From: Microcebus murinus
Taxonomy: Eukaryota > Chordata > Mammalia > Primates > Cheirogaleidae
Assembly: GCF_040939455.1 (NCBI RefSeq)
Contig: NC_134118.1
Location: 78,674,680 to 78,738,679, forward strand
Reading direction: 5' to 3'
Length of the DNA stretch: 64,000 nucleotides
Part shown: one piece after another, positions 34,642-46,322 of the stretch
Numbering within the stretch: position 1 is the first letter of the stretch
Layout of the letters: each line of letters starts with the position of its first letter
Translations under genes and position numbers: made by a program
Notes under the pieces: generated by a model
Database searches by the model: none
The model's input: the letters and a program-made list of their open reading frames with translations, nothing else
What the model was told of the DNA's origin: nothing

Positions 34642-37502
34642 CCCCCTGTGTTCTTATTCATATACCTCTCATGTTGTTCCAGCGTATTGTGGGGGTACCA
34701 ATGTTAAGGTCGGGTGCCTTGCCCTCTCCAAGCCTCCCCCCTCGGGTCAGAGCTTCAAGTGCGCCCATCCCCCAGTCGGTGCGCACCCACCCCATGCCTA
34801 ATGGATGTGTATGCCCCTCCCCTCCCCCCACCCGCCCGCCCGACACCCACCCGATGAAGGTGATTCCTCTCTGTCCACTTAGGCGTCCATCCGTTCGTAC
34901 CAATTTGCTGGTGAGCGCGCTCACGTGGTGCTCGTGTGTCCATTCTTGGGATACTTGGCTTACTGGAACGGGTTCCAGCTCTGGCCAGGAGAACACGAGA
35001 GGCGCCCTCTCACCGCTGCTCCTCACAGCCGAATGGCACTCCGTGGTGTCCACGCGCCACATTTTATTGATGCACTCCTGGATGGATGGGCACTCGGGTC
35101 GCTTCCACGTCTTTGGGATTGTGAATTGTGCCCTAACTGTAACCCTAACCCTTACCCAGCCCGTCTCCTCTGCCCCTGCCTGACGCACTCCTCCCCGGCC
35201 AGGCCCGTCACTGTCCTGGGCCCCCGCCTGACCGGCTCCTCCCCGCCCGGCCGGTCACCGTCCTCTGCCCCTGCCTGACACGCTCCTTCCCGCCCGGCCT
35301 CTCACCGTCCTCGGCCCCTGCCTGACCGGCTCCTCCGTCGCCTGGGCCTTCCAAGGGCTTGGTGTGGATGCTGCTTCCAGGAAGCCCTCCAGAAACCCGG
35401 CAGCAGGGTGGCCGCAGCAGTCTCCAGCAGCCGTCCCTAAGTCGCGTGAGTGCGGGGGACGTGCCCCCGCTGTGCCGCGGGGGCCCAGCCTGGTGTCTTC
35501 CCTGAGGCCCTGCGGCTGCCGGCTGGGCTGCCGCTCCCCGCAAGGGGAGAGCCGCGGAGGTGGGGACCGCCTCCTGATGGGGACGTACACGCAGCTCTCC
35601 ACGTCGGATTCCGGGGCTCTCTGTCCTGCCCGAAGGCCCAGCTGGCCTGCGGGTCCTTAGAGTGGCAAAAACCTCCGAAAACTGAGACTGAGGGTCCGGT
35701 GGGTGTCTGCACTTTTGTGCTGGGCACCCCAGGGAGGCCCGGGGGCTGGCTGGACAACGTGGTCTGCTGGGCGGGGGGGGGGGGTTGGAGGAGCAACTGA
35801 TGCCCTTTGCACTTTGGGTAGCAAGAGTCTGAGGTGTCTCTGAGCCCTGTGCCCTGTGGGGGCGGGGCGGGGGGGAGGAGGAGGAGGAGGAGGAGGAGGT
35901 GGGAAGGGCCGGGGCCTGCAGTCCTGTTCCCGGGGTGGCACGGCAAGTGGCTTCTTCCACAGGCTGCTTGGCCTGGGCTCCCTGCACCTGGGCCTTTGGA
36001 GGACCGGCCCTGTGCTTGCCAACACTTCCTGCAGGGACCCAGAGCTGGGAGGTGGCATCTCTCAGCCCTGGGTCGGGCAGAGCCCCAGCGGGCCATGCCC
36101 ACAACCTCTCTCAGCACCGGTCCCCCAGAAGGCTCCTTTGGGACCAGGATTCTCTTGCGGTGACTCTTTAAGGTCTGGCCCCTGGATGGAGGGGCACCAG
36201 GAGTAGAGGAGCAGGAAGGGGAAGGGGGTGGCCATGCGAGGGGACACTTTGAGGCCAAGTCCCAGCTTCAGCCTGATCCTCCTGGGAACCCCGCTCTGAG
36301 ACAAGGAGCCGGGCTTCGCATTCCCACAGCAGCCAGTCGTGGGCTGAGGACACCTGGGGCGTTGGGAACTCCCTGGCTTCTCCTTGGTTTAACATCTAGA
36401 GCTGCTTGTGAATCGCGCCGCCACACACACCCGAGCGCAGGTGTCTTCCGCACAGACTGCGGGCCTCGCTCTTCTGAATGCCGCTAGCTCGCCACCCACC
36501 CACGGGTTAACCTGGTCAGGGTGCTTTCTCTCAGGGGCAGACTCTTTTCCGGGCGGGCTACCGGTGTCTCTGTTTGCTCGTTTCTTTCTTCCATTTCGGG
36601 AAAGTCTTCCTTGCTGGGTGTGGAAATCTCCTATGCCTTCCCTCGCCTATTCTGTCAGCTTTAAAATTCTCTTTCAGTTGCCACCCTCACAGATGGATTA
36701 GGAAACTCTTTCCGGTGCACTCATTAGTGAAATGACCTCCAGGAAGCTGGAATCCAATATCTAATGGCCGATTTTTAGCGAGTCCACACGCCAGGGTGGT
36801 CGGGGTCCAATGCAGCCCCGGCCAGGCCCAGGTCCGTTGGACTGGGCCACAGGAGGACACGGAGGAGGGTCCCGGCCCCCACGAAGCGGTGCCGGCAGTT
36901 CTCCACGGGCTTGGGCGTTTTCCAGAGGTAGGAGATGGAGGGGACTGATTTCTTCAGCGCCCCCCAAACCACGCCACCCCACCCCACCCATGGGACACAT
37001 CCCCAGAGAGAGACGCCCCATACACTGGCTGTGCCCCAGCCCTGGCCCGGGGGTATAGGCGGCAGCCCACCCACAGGGCGAGGGGGGGGGCGCAGCTGAA
37101 AGGGGTTGTGGGGGAGGGCGGCCCCTGGCTGGGGTCAAAGGGCGAGCGTCCCGCGCGTGCGCAGTCAGCGGCAGCGACGCGCTGGGGGTGGGCAGCGGGT
37201 AGGTGAAGGAGGCCGGGCGAGGAGACGAGGGGGGCTGGGAGGGCTCCACCTTGGCGAGTCCAGCCGTGGAGGCGCATCTTGTGTGAGTGTGAGTGAGTGT
37301 GAGTGTGTGTGTGTGTGTATAGAGAGACAGCCCCCCACCCCGCCCCGCCCCGCCCCGCCCCGCCCATCACCCCCGTCCCTGGGAGCCCGCGGGACCCGGC
37401 CGGCCCGGCCCCGCCCGGCGCGGGGCCTGGGGCGGGAGGCGGCGGCGGGGAAGACCAGAGAGGCTCGGCTTCTCGAGCGGGGCAGGGGCGCCCTCCGCCG
37501 CC

Positions 37503-37623
37503 GTCTAGGGCCACACCACCCTGAACGCCCCCGATCTCGTCTGGTCTCGGAAGCTAAGCAGGGTCGGGCCTGGTTAGTACTTGGATGGGAGACCGCCTGG
37601 GAATACCGGGTGCCACAGGCTGC
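37503..37623 (+). rRNA. RNA5S: 5S rRNA gene variant, copy 7
   Basis: Gene identical to copy 1. T20 terminator. Upstream flank reads GGGGAAGACCAG, a change shared with copies 9 and 13. Confidence 0.85.
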
Positions 37624-38203
37624 TGCTTTTTTTTTTTTTTTTTTTTCTTGCCTCTTGTTCTGTCCCCTTTCTGGGAGCGCGGCGGCGGCCCGGGGTGGGG
37701 GTCACCCCCACCCTCAGCGCCCGCGCGGTGCCTGGCGCCCCAGCCCGCACCTTGGGGCCTCCTCTTGTCCCAAGCCGCGACACCGCCGCCACGCGGCAGC
37801 ATGCGTGGCTTCTGGACTGTCAGGTCTCAGACCAAAGGTCTGCTCTGTGGGAACCGACACGCTGGAGGAAACCTTGAGAGTCTGAGAGGGGAGGGAGTTC
37901 CAGAAGAAGGCCAGGATGTCATTTTGAGGGAGTATGTGACCAGAACTCGTCCCGTTGCTTTTGGGGTTCTATGGGCTACACGCAGGAATCTTTGGTGGTG
38001 GCACCTGATGTTGGGGGATCCGGAGTCACACCCAGACCTGCTCCACAGGCCTCCTTTTACTTTTCTCTTCGGATTCATTATTTTTAAAAAGTGTCTCTTA
38101 CCTCTAGGATTGCATTTTCTTTTCTCTCTCTTTTCAAGCAGATGATGGGAGTACAAGTATTCAGGTGACATGTGTTGCCCGTGCCGCCCTCCCCCCTGTG
38201 TTC

Positions 38204-38537
38204 TTTTTTTTTTTTTTTTTTGAGACAGAGTCTCGTTTTGCTGCCCAGGCTAGAGTGAGTGCCATGGCGTCAGCCTAGCTCACAGCAACCTCAATCTCCG
38301 GGCTCAAGCAATCCTGCTGCCTCAGCCTCCCGAGTAGTTGGGACTACAGGCATGCACCACCACGCCCGGCTGTGTTTTTCTCTATATATTAGTTGGCCAA
38401 TTAATTTCTTTCTATTTTTAGTAGAGACGGGGTCTCGCTCTTGCTCAGGCTGGTTTCGAACTCCTGACCTGGAGCAATCCGCCCGCCTCGGCCTCCCAGA
38501 GAGCTAGGATTACAGGCGTGAGCCACCGCGCCCGGCC
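38204..38537 (-). mobile_element. Alu in unit 7, antisense
   Basis: Shared insertion, T18 head. Confidence 0.95.
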
Positions 38538-41398
38538 CCCCCTGTGTTCTTATTCATATACCTCTCATGTTGTTCCAGCGTATTGTGGGGGTACCAATGT
38601 TAAGGTCGGGTGCCTTGCCCTCTCCAAGCCTCCCCCCTCGGGTCAGAGCTTCAAGTGCGCCCATCCCCCAGTCGGTGCGCACCCACCCCATGCCTAATGG
38701 ATGTGTATGCCCCTCCCCTCCCCCCACCCGCCCGCCCGACACCCACCCGATGAAGGTGATTCCTCTCTGTCCACTTAGGCGTCCATCCGTTCGTACCAAT
38801 TTGCTGGTGAGCGCGCTCACGTGGTGCTCGTGTGTCCATTCTTGGGATACTTGGCTTCCTGGAACGGGTTCCAGCTCTGGCCAGGAGAACACGAGAGGCG
38901 CCCTCTCACCGCTGCTCCTCACAGCCGAATGGCACTCCGTGGTGTCCACACGCCACATTTTATTGATGCACTCCTGGATGGATGGGCACTCGGGTCGCTT
39001 CCACGTCTTTGGGATTGTGAATTGTGCCCTAACTGTAACCCTAACCCTTACCCAGCCCGTCTCCTCTGCCCCTGCCTGACGCACTCCTCCCCGGCCAGGC
39101 CCGTCACTGTCCTGGGCCCCCGCCTGACCGGCTCCTCCCCGCCCGGCCGGTCACCGTCCTCTGCCCCTGCCTGACACGCTCCTTCCCGCCCGGCCTCTCA
39201 CCGTCCTCGGCCCCTGCCTGACCGGCTCCTCCGTCGCCTGGGCCTTCCAAGGGCTTGGTGTGGATGCTGCTTCCAGGAAGCCCTCCAGAAACCCGGCAGC
39301 AGGGTGGCCGCAGCAGTCTCCAGCAGCCGTCCCTAAGTCGCGTGAGTGCGGGGGACGTGCCCCCGCTGTGCCGCGGGGGCCCAGCCTGGTGTCTTCCCTG
39401 AGGCCCTGCGGCTGCCGGCTGGGCTGCCGCTCCCCGCAAGGGGAGAGCCGCGGAGGTGGGGACCGCCTCCTGATGGGGACGTACACGCAGCTCTCCACGT
39501 CGGATTCCGGGGCTCTCTGTCCTGCCCGAAGGCCCAGCTGGCCTGCGGGTCTTTAGAGTGGCAAAAACCTCCGAAAACTGAGACTGAGGGTCCGGTGGGT
39601 GTCTGCACTTTTGTGCTGGGCACCCCAGGGAGGCCCGGGGGCTGGCTGGACAACGTGGTCTGCTGGGCGGGGGGGGAGTTTGGAGGAGCAACTGATGCCC
39701 TTTGCACTTTGGGTAGCAAGAGTCTGAGGTGTCTCTGAGCCCTGTGCCCTGTGGGGGCGGGGCGGGGGGGAGGAGGAGGAGGAGGAGGAGGAGGTGGGAA
39801 GGGCCGGGGCCTGCAGTCCTGTTCCCGGGGTGGCACGGCAAGTGGCTTCTTCCACAGGCTGCTTGGCCTGGGCTCCCTGCACCTGGGCCTTTGGAGGACC
39901 GGCCCTGTGCTTGCCAACACTTCCTGCAGGGACCCAGAGCTGGGAGGTGGCATCTCTCAGCCCTGGGTCGGGCAGAGCCCCAGCGGGCCATGCCCACAAC
40001 CTCTCTCAGCACCGGTCCCCCAGAAGGCTCCTTTGGGACCAGGATTCTCTTGCGGTGACTCTTTAAGGTCTGGCCCCTGGATGGAGGGGCACCAGGAGTA
40101 GAGGAGCAGGAAGGGGAAGGGGGTGGCCATGCGAGGGGACACTTTGAGGCCAAGTCCCAGCTTCAGCCTGATCCTCCTGGGAACCCCGCTCTGAGACAAG
40201 GAGCCGGGCTTCGCATTCCCACAGCAGCCAGTCGTGGGCTGAGGACACCTGGGGCGTTGGGAACTCCCTGGCTTCTCCTTGGTTTAACATCTAGAGCTGC
40301 TTGTGAATCGCGCCGCCACACACACCCGAGCGCAGGTGTCTTCCGCACAGACTGCGGGCCTCGCTCTTCTGAATGCCGCTAGCTCGCCACCCACCCACGG
40401 GTGAACCTGGTCAGGGTGCTTTCTCTCAGGGGCAGACTCTTTTCCGGGCGGGCTACCGGTGTCTCTGTTTGCTCGTTTCTTTCTTCCATTTCGGGAAAGT
40501 CTTCCTTGCTGGGTGTGGAAATCTCCTATGCCTTCCCTCGCCTATTCTGTCAGCTTTAAAATTCTCCTTCAGTTGCCACCCTGACAGATGGATTAGGAAA
40601 CTCTTTCCGGTGCACTCATTAGTGAAATGACCTCCAGGAAGCTGGAATCCAATATCTAATGGCCGATTTTTAGCGAGTCCACACGCCAGGGTGGTCGGGG
40701 TCCAATGCAGCCCCGGCCAGGCCCAGGCCCGTTGGACTGGGCCACAGGAGGACACGGAGGAGGGTCCCGGCCCCCACGAAGCGGTGCCGGCAGTTCTCCA
40801 CGGGCTTGGGCGTTTTCCAGAGGTAGGAGATGGAGGGGACTGATTTCTTCAGCGCCCCCCAAACCACGCCACCCCACCCCACCCATGGGACACATCCCCA
40901 GAGAGAGACGCCCCATACACTGGCTGTGCCCCAGCCCTGGCCCGGGGGAATAGGCGGCAGCCCACCCACAGGGCGAGGGGGGGGGCGCAGCTGAAAGGGG
41001 TTGTGGGGGAGGGCGGCCCCTGGCTGGGGTCAAAGGGCGAGCGTCCCGCGCGTGCGCAGTCAGCGGCAGCGACGCGCTGGGGGTGGGCAGCGGGTAGGTG
41101 AAGGAGGCCGGGCGAGGAGACGAGGGGGGCTGGGAGGGCTCCACCTTGGCGAGTCCAGCCGTGGAGGCGCATCTTGTGTGAGTGTGAGTGAGTGTGAGTG
41201 TGTGTGTGTGTGTATAGAGAGACAGCCCCCCACCCCGCCCCGCCCCGCCCCGCCCCGCCCATCACCCCCGTCCCTGGGAGCCCGCGGGACCCGGCCGGCC
41301 CGGGCCCCGCCCGGCGCGGGGCCTGGGGCGGGAGGCGGCGGCGGGGAAGCCCAGAGAGGCTCGGCTTCTCGAGCGGGGCAGGGGCGCCCTCCGCCGCC

Positions 41399-41519
41399 GT
41401 CTAGGGCCACACCACCCTGAACGCCCCCGATCTCGTCTGGTCTCGGAAGCTAAGCAGGGTCGGGCCTGGTTAGTACTTGGATGGGAGACCGCCTGGGAAT
41501 ACCGGGTGCCACAGGCTGC
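41399..41519 (+). rRNA. RNA5S: 5S rRNA gene variant, copy 8
   Basis: Gene identical to copy 1. T19 terminator. Confidence 0.85.
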
Positions 41520-42098
41520 TGCTTTTTTTTTTTTTTTTTTTCTTGCCTCTTGTTCTGTCCCCTTTCTGGGAGCGCGGCGGCGGCCCGGGGTGGGGGTCAC
41601 CCCCACCCTCAGCGCCCGCGCGGTGCCTGGCGCCCCAGCCCGCACCGTGGGGCCTCCTCTTGTCCCAAGCCGCGACACCGCCGCCACGCGGCAGCATGCG
41701 TGGCTTCTGGACTGTCAGGTCTCAGACCAAAGGTCTGCTCTGTGGGAACCGACACGCTGGAGGAAACCTTGAGAGTCTGAGAGGGGAGGGAGTTCCAGAA
41801 GAAGGCCAGGATGTCATTTTGAGGGAGTATGTGACCAGAACTCGTCCCGTTGCTTTTGGGGTTCTATGGGCTACACGCAGGAATCTTTGGTGGTGGCACC
41901 TGATGTTGGGGGATCCGGAGTCACACCCAGACCTGCTCCACAGGCCTCCTTTTACTTTTCTCTTCGGATTCATTATTTTTAAAAAGTGTCTCTTACCTCT
42001 AGGATTGCATTTTCTTTTCTCTCTCTTTTCAAGCAGATGATGGGAGTACAAGTATTCAGGTGACATGTGTTGCCCGTGCCGCCCTCCCCCCTGTGTTC

Positions 42099-42432
42099 TT
42101 TTTTTTTTTTTTTTTTGAGACAGAGTCTCGTTTTGCTGCCCAGGCTAGAGTGAGTGCCATGGCGTCAGCCTAGCTCACAGCAACCTCAATCTCCGGGCTC
42201 AAGCAATCCTGCTGCCTCAGCCTCCCGAGTAGTTGGGACTACAGGCATGCACCACCACGCCCGGCTGTGTTTTTCTCTATATATTAGTTGGCCAATTAAT
42301 TTCTTTCTATTTTTAGTAGAGACGGGGTCTCGCTCTTGCTCAGGCTGGTTTCGAACTCCTGACCTGGAGCAATCCGCCCGCCTCGGCCTCCCAGAGAGCT
42401 AGGATTACAGGCGTGAGCCACCGCGCCCGGCC
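42099..42432 (-). mobile_element. Alu in unit 8, antisense
   Basis: Shared insertion, T18 head. Confidence 0.95.
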
Positions 42433-45287
42433 CCCCCTGTGTTCTTATTCATATACCTCTCATGTTGTTCCAGCGTATTGTGGGGGTACCAATGTTAAGG
42501 TCGGGTGCCTTGCCCTCTCCAAGCCTCCCCCCTCGGGTCAGAGCTTCAAGTGCGCCCATCCCCCAGTCGGTGCGCACCCACCCCATGCCTAATGGATGTG
42601 TATGCCCCTCCCCTCCCCCCACCCGCCCGCCCGACACCCACCCGATGAAGGTGATTCCTCTCTGTCCACTTAGGCGTCCATCCGTTCGTACCAATTTGCT
42701 GGTGAGCGCGCTCACGTGGTGCTCGTGTGTCCATTCTTGGGATACTTGGCTTCCTGGAACGGGTTCCAGCTCTGGCCAGGAGAACACGAGAGGCGCCCTC
42801 TCACCGCTGCTCCTCACAGCTGAATGGCACTCCGTGGTGTCCACACGCCACATTTTATTGATGCACTCCTGGATGGATGGGCACTCGGGTCGCTTCCACG
42901 TCTTTGGGATTGTGAATTGTGCCCTAACTGTAACCCTAACCCTTACCCAGCCCGTCTCCTCTGCCCCTGCCTGACGCACTCCTCCCCGGCCAGGCCCGTC
43001 ACTGTCCTGGGCCCCCGCCTGACCGGCTCCTCCCCGCCCGGCCGGTCACCGTCCTCTGCCCCTGCCTGACACGCTCCTTCCCGCCCGGCCTCTCACCGTC
43101 CTCGGCCCCTGCCTGACCGGCTCCTCCGTCGCCTGGGCCTTCCAAGGGCTTGGTGTGGATGCTGCTTCCAGGAAGCCCTCCAGAAACCCGGCAGCAGGGT
43201 GGCCGCAGCAGTCTCCAGCAGCCGTCCCTAAGTCGCGTGAGTGCGGGGGACGTGCCCCCGCTGTGCCGCGGGGGCCCAGCCTGGTGTCTTCCCTGAGGCC
43301 CTGCGGCTGCCGGCTGGGCTGCCGCTCCCCGCAAGGGGAGAGCCGCGGAGGTGGGGACCGCCTCCTGATGGGGACGTACACGCAGCTCTCCACGTCGGAT
43401 TCCGGGGCTCTCTGTCCTGCCCGAAGGCCCAGCTGGCCTGCGGGTCTTTAGAGTGGCAAAAACCTCCGAAAACTGAGACTGAGGGTCCGGTGGGTGTCTG
43501 CACTTTTGTGCTGGGCACCCCAGGGAGGCCCGGGGGCTGGCTGGACAACGTGGTCTGCTGGGCGGGGGGGGAGTTTGGAGGAGCAACTGATGCCCTTTGC
43601 ACTTTGGGTAGCAAGAGTCTGAGGTGTCTCTGAGCCCTGTGCCCTGTGGGGGCGGGGCGGGGGGGAGGAGGAGGAGGAGGAGGAGGAGGTGGGAAGGGCC
43701 GGGGCCTGCAGTCCTGTTCCCGGGGTGGCACGGCAAGTGGCTTCTTCCACAGGCTGCTTGGCCTGGGCTCCCTGCACCTGGGCCTTTGGAGGACCGGCCC
43801 TGTGCTTGCCAACACTTCCTGCAGGGACCCAGAGCTGGGAGGTGGCATCTCTCAGCCCTGGGTCGGGCAGAGCCCCAGCGGGCCATGCCCACAACCTCTC
43901 TCAGCACCGGTCCCCCAGAAGGCTCCTTTGGGACCAGGATTCTCTTGCGGTGACTCTTTAAGGTCTGGCCCCTGGATGGAGGGGCACCAGGAGTAGAGGA
44001 GCAGGAAGGGGAAGGGGGTGGCCATGCGAGGGGACACTTTGAGGCCAAGTCCCAGCTTCAGCCTGATCCTCCTGGGAACCCCGCTCTGAGACAAGGAGCC
44101 GGGCTTCGCATTCCCACAGCAGCCAGTCGTGGGCTGAGGACACCTGGGGCGTTGGGAACTCCCTGGCTTCTCCTTGGTTTAACATCTAGAGCTGCTTGTG
44201 AATCGCGCCGCCACACACACCCGAGCGCAGGTGTCTTCCGCACAGACTGCGGGCCTCGCTCTTCTGAATGCCGCTAGCTCGCCACCCACCCACGGGTTAA
44301 CCTGGTCAGGGTGCTTTCTCTCAGGGGCAGACTCTTTTCCGGGCGGGCTACCGGTGTCTCTGTTTGCTCGTTTCTTTCTTCCATTTCGGGAAAGTCTTCC
44401 TTGCTGGGTGTGGAAATCTCCTATGCCTTCCCTCGCCTATTCTGTCAGCTTTAAAATTCTCTTTCAGTTGCCACCCTCACAGATGGATTAGGAAACTCTT
44501 TCCGGTGCACTCATTAGTGAAATGACCTCCAGGAAGCTGGAATCCAATATCTAATGGCCGATTTTTAGCGAGTCCACACGCCAGGGTGGTCGGGGTCCAA
44601 TGCAGCCCCGGCCAGGCCCAGGTCCGTTGGACTGGGCCACAGGAGGACACGGAGGAGGGTCCCGGCCCCCACGAAGCGGTGCCGGCAGTTCTCCACGGGC
44701 TTGGGCGTTTTCCAGAGGTAGGAGATGGAGGGGACTGATTTCTTCAGCGCCCCCCAAACCACGCCACCCCACCCCACCCATGGGACACATCCCCAGAGAG
44801 AGACGCCCCATACACTGGCTGTGCCCCAGCCCTGGCCCGGGGGTATAGGCGGCAGCCCACCCACAGGGCGAGGGGGGGGGCGCAGCTGAAAGGGGTTGTG
44901 GGGGAGGGCGGCCCCTGGCTGGGGTCAAAGGGCGAGCGTCCCGCGCGTGCGCAGTCAGCGGCAGCGACGCGCTGGGGGTGGGCAGCGGGTAGGTGAAGGA
45001 GGCCGGGCGAGGAGACGAGGGGGGCTGGGAGGGCTCCACCTTGGCGAGTCCAGCCGTGGAGGCGCATCTTGTGTGAGTGTGAGTGAGTGTGAGTGTGTGT
45101 GTGTGTGTATAGAGAGACAGCCCCCCACCCCGCCCCGCCCCGCCCCGCCCATCACCCCCGTCCCTGGGAGCCCGCGGGACCCGGCCGGCCCGGCCCCGCC
45201 CGGCGCGGGGCCTGGGGCGGGAGGCGGCGGCGGGGAAGACCAGAGAGGCTCGGCTTCTCGAGCGGGGCAGGGGCGCCCTCCGCCGCC

Positions 45288-45408
45288 GTCTAGGGCCACA
45301 CCACCCTGAACGCCCCCGATCTCGTCTGGTCTCGGAAGCTAAGCAGGGTCGGGCCTGGTTAGTACTTGGATGGGAGACCGCCTGGGAATACCGGGTGCCA
45401 CAGGCTGC
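45288..45408 (+). rRNA. RNA5S: 5S rRNA gene variant, copy 9
   Basis: Gene identical to copy 1. T20 terminator. Upstream GGGGAAGACCAG, as at copies 7 and 13. Confidence 0.85.
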
Positions 45409-45988
45409 TGCTTTTTTTTTTTTTTTTTTTTCTTGCCTCTTGTTCTGTCCCCTTTCTGGGAGCGCGGCGGCGGCCCGGGGTGGGGGTCACCCCCACCCTC
45501 AGCGCCCGCGCGGTGCCTGGCGCCCCAGCCCGCACCTTGGGGCCTCCTCTTGTCCCAAGCCGCGACACCGCCGCCACGCGGCAGCATGCGTGGCTTCTGG
45601 ACTGTCAGGTCTCAGACCAAAGGTCTGCTCTGTGGGAACCGACACGCTGGAGGAAACCTTGAGAGTCTGAGAGGGGAGGGAGTTCCAGAAGAAGGCCAGG
45701 ATGTCATTTTGAGGGAGTATGTGACCAGAACTCGTCCCGTTGCTTTTGGGGTTCTATGGGCTACACGCAGGAATCTTTGGTGGTGGCACCTGATGTTGGG
45801 GGATCCGGAGTCACACCCAGACCTGCTCCACAGGCCTCCTTTTACTTTTCTCTTCGGATTCATTATTTTTAAAAAGTGTCTCTTACCTCTAGGATTGCAT
45901 TTTCTTTTCTCTCTCTTTTCAAGCAGATGATGGGAGTACAAGTATTCAGGTGACATGTGTTGCCCGTGCCGCCCTCCCCCCTGTGTTC

Positions 45989-46322
45989 TTTTTTTTTTTT
46001 TTTTTTGAGACAGAGTCTCGTTTTGCTGCCCAGGCTAGAGTGAGTGCCATGGCGTCAGCCTAGCTCACAGCAACCTCAATCTCCGGGCTCAAGCAATCCT
46101 GCTGCCTCAGCCTCCCGAGTAGTTGGGACTACAGGCATGCACCACCACGCCCGGCTGTGTTTTTCTCTATATATTAGTTGGCCAATTAATTTCTTTCTAT
46201 TTTTAGTAGAGACGGGGTCTCGCTCTTGCTCAGGCTGGTTTCGAACTCCTGACCTGGAGCAATCCGCCCGCCTCGGCCTCCCAGAGAGCTAGGATTACAG
46301 GCGTGAGCCACCGCGCCCGGCC
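45989..46322 (-). mobile_element. Alu in unit 9, antisense
   Basis: Shared insertion, T18 head. Confidence 0.95.

Larger units (their letters stand above)
33607..37502 (+). repeat. 5S rDNA unit 6 (3896 bp), B type
   Basis: B-type marks: CACCGTGGGG, GGTCCTTAGAG, CACCCTCACAGATGG and GGGGGTATAGG (37050). ACTCATCCCG (34048) and GGCTTACTGG (34957) are shared only with unit 12. GGGTTAACC at 36505 and CAGGTCCG at 36830 are shared with units 8 and 12. Confidence 0.93.
37503..41398 (+). repeat. 5S rDNA unit 7 (3896 bp), A type
   Basis: A-type marks throughout. The first poly-G tract reads GGGGGGGAGTTTGG (39670), a variant shared with units 8, 9 and 13. Confidence 0.93.
41399..45287 (+). repeat. 5S rDNA unit 8 (3889 bp), mosaic of B and A types
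   Basis: Starts as B type (CACCGTGGGG, T19). Its middle carries A-type marks: GTCTTTAGAG at 43443 and GGGGGGGAGTTTGG at 43564. It returns to B type (GGGTTAACC at 44294, GGGTATAGG at 44840). CAGCTGAATGG at 42817 is private. The CCCCG tract near 45129 is one pentamer short. Confidence 0.93.
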
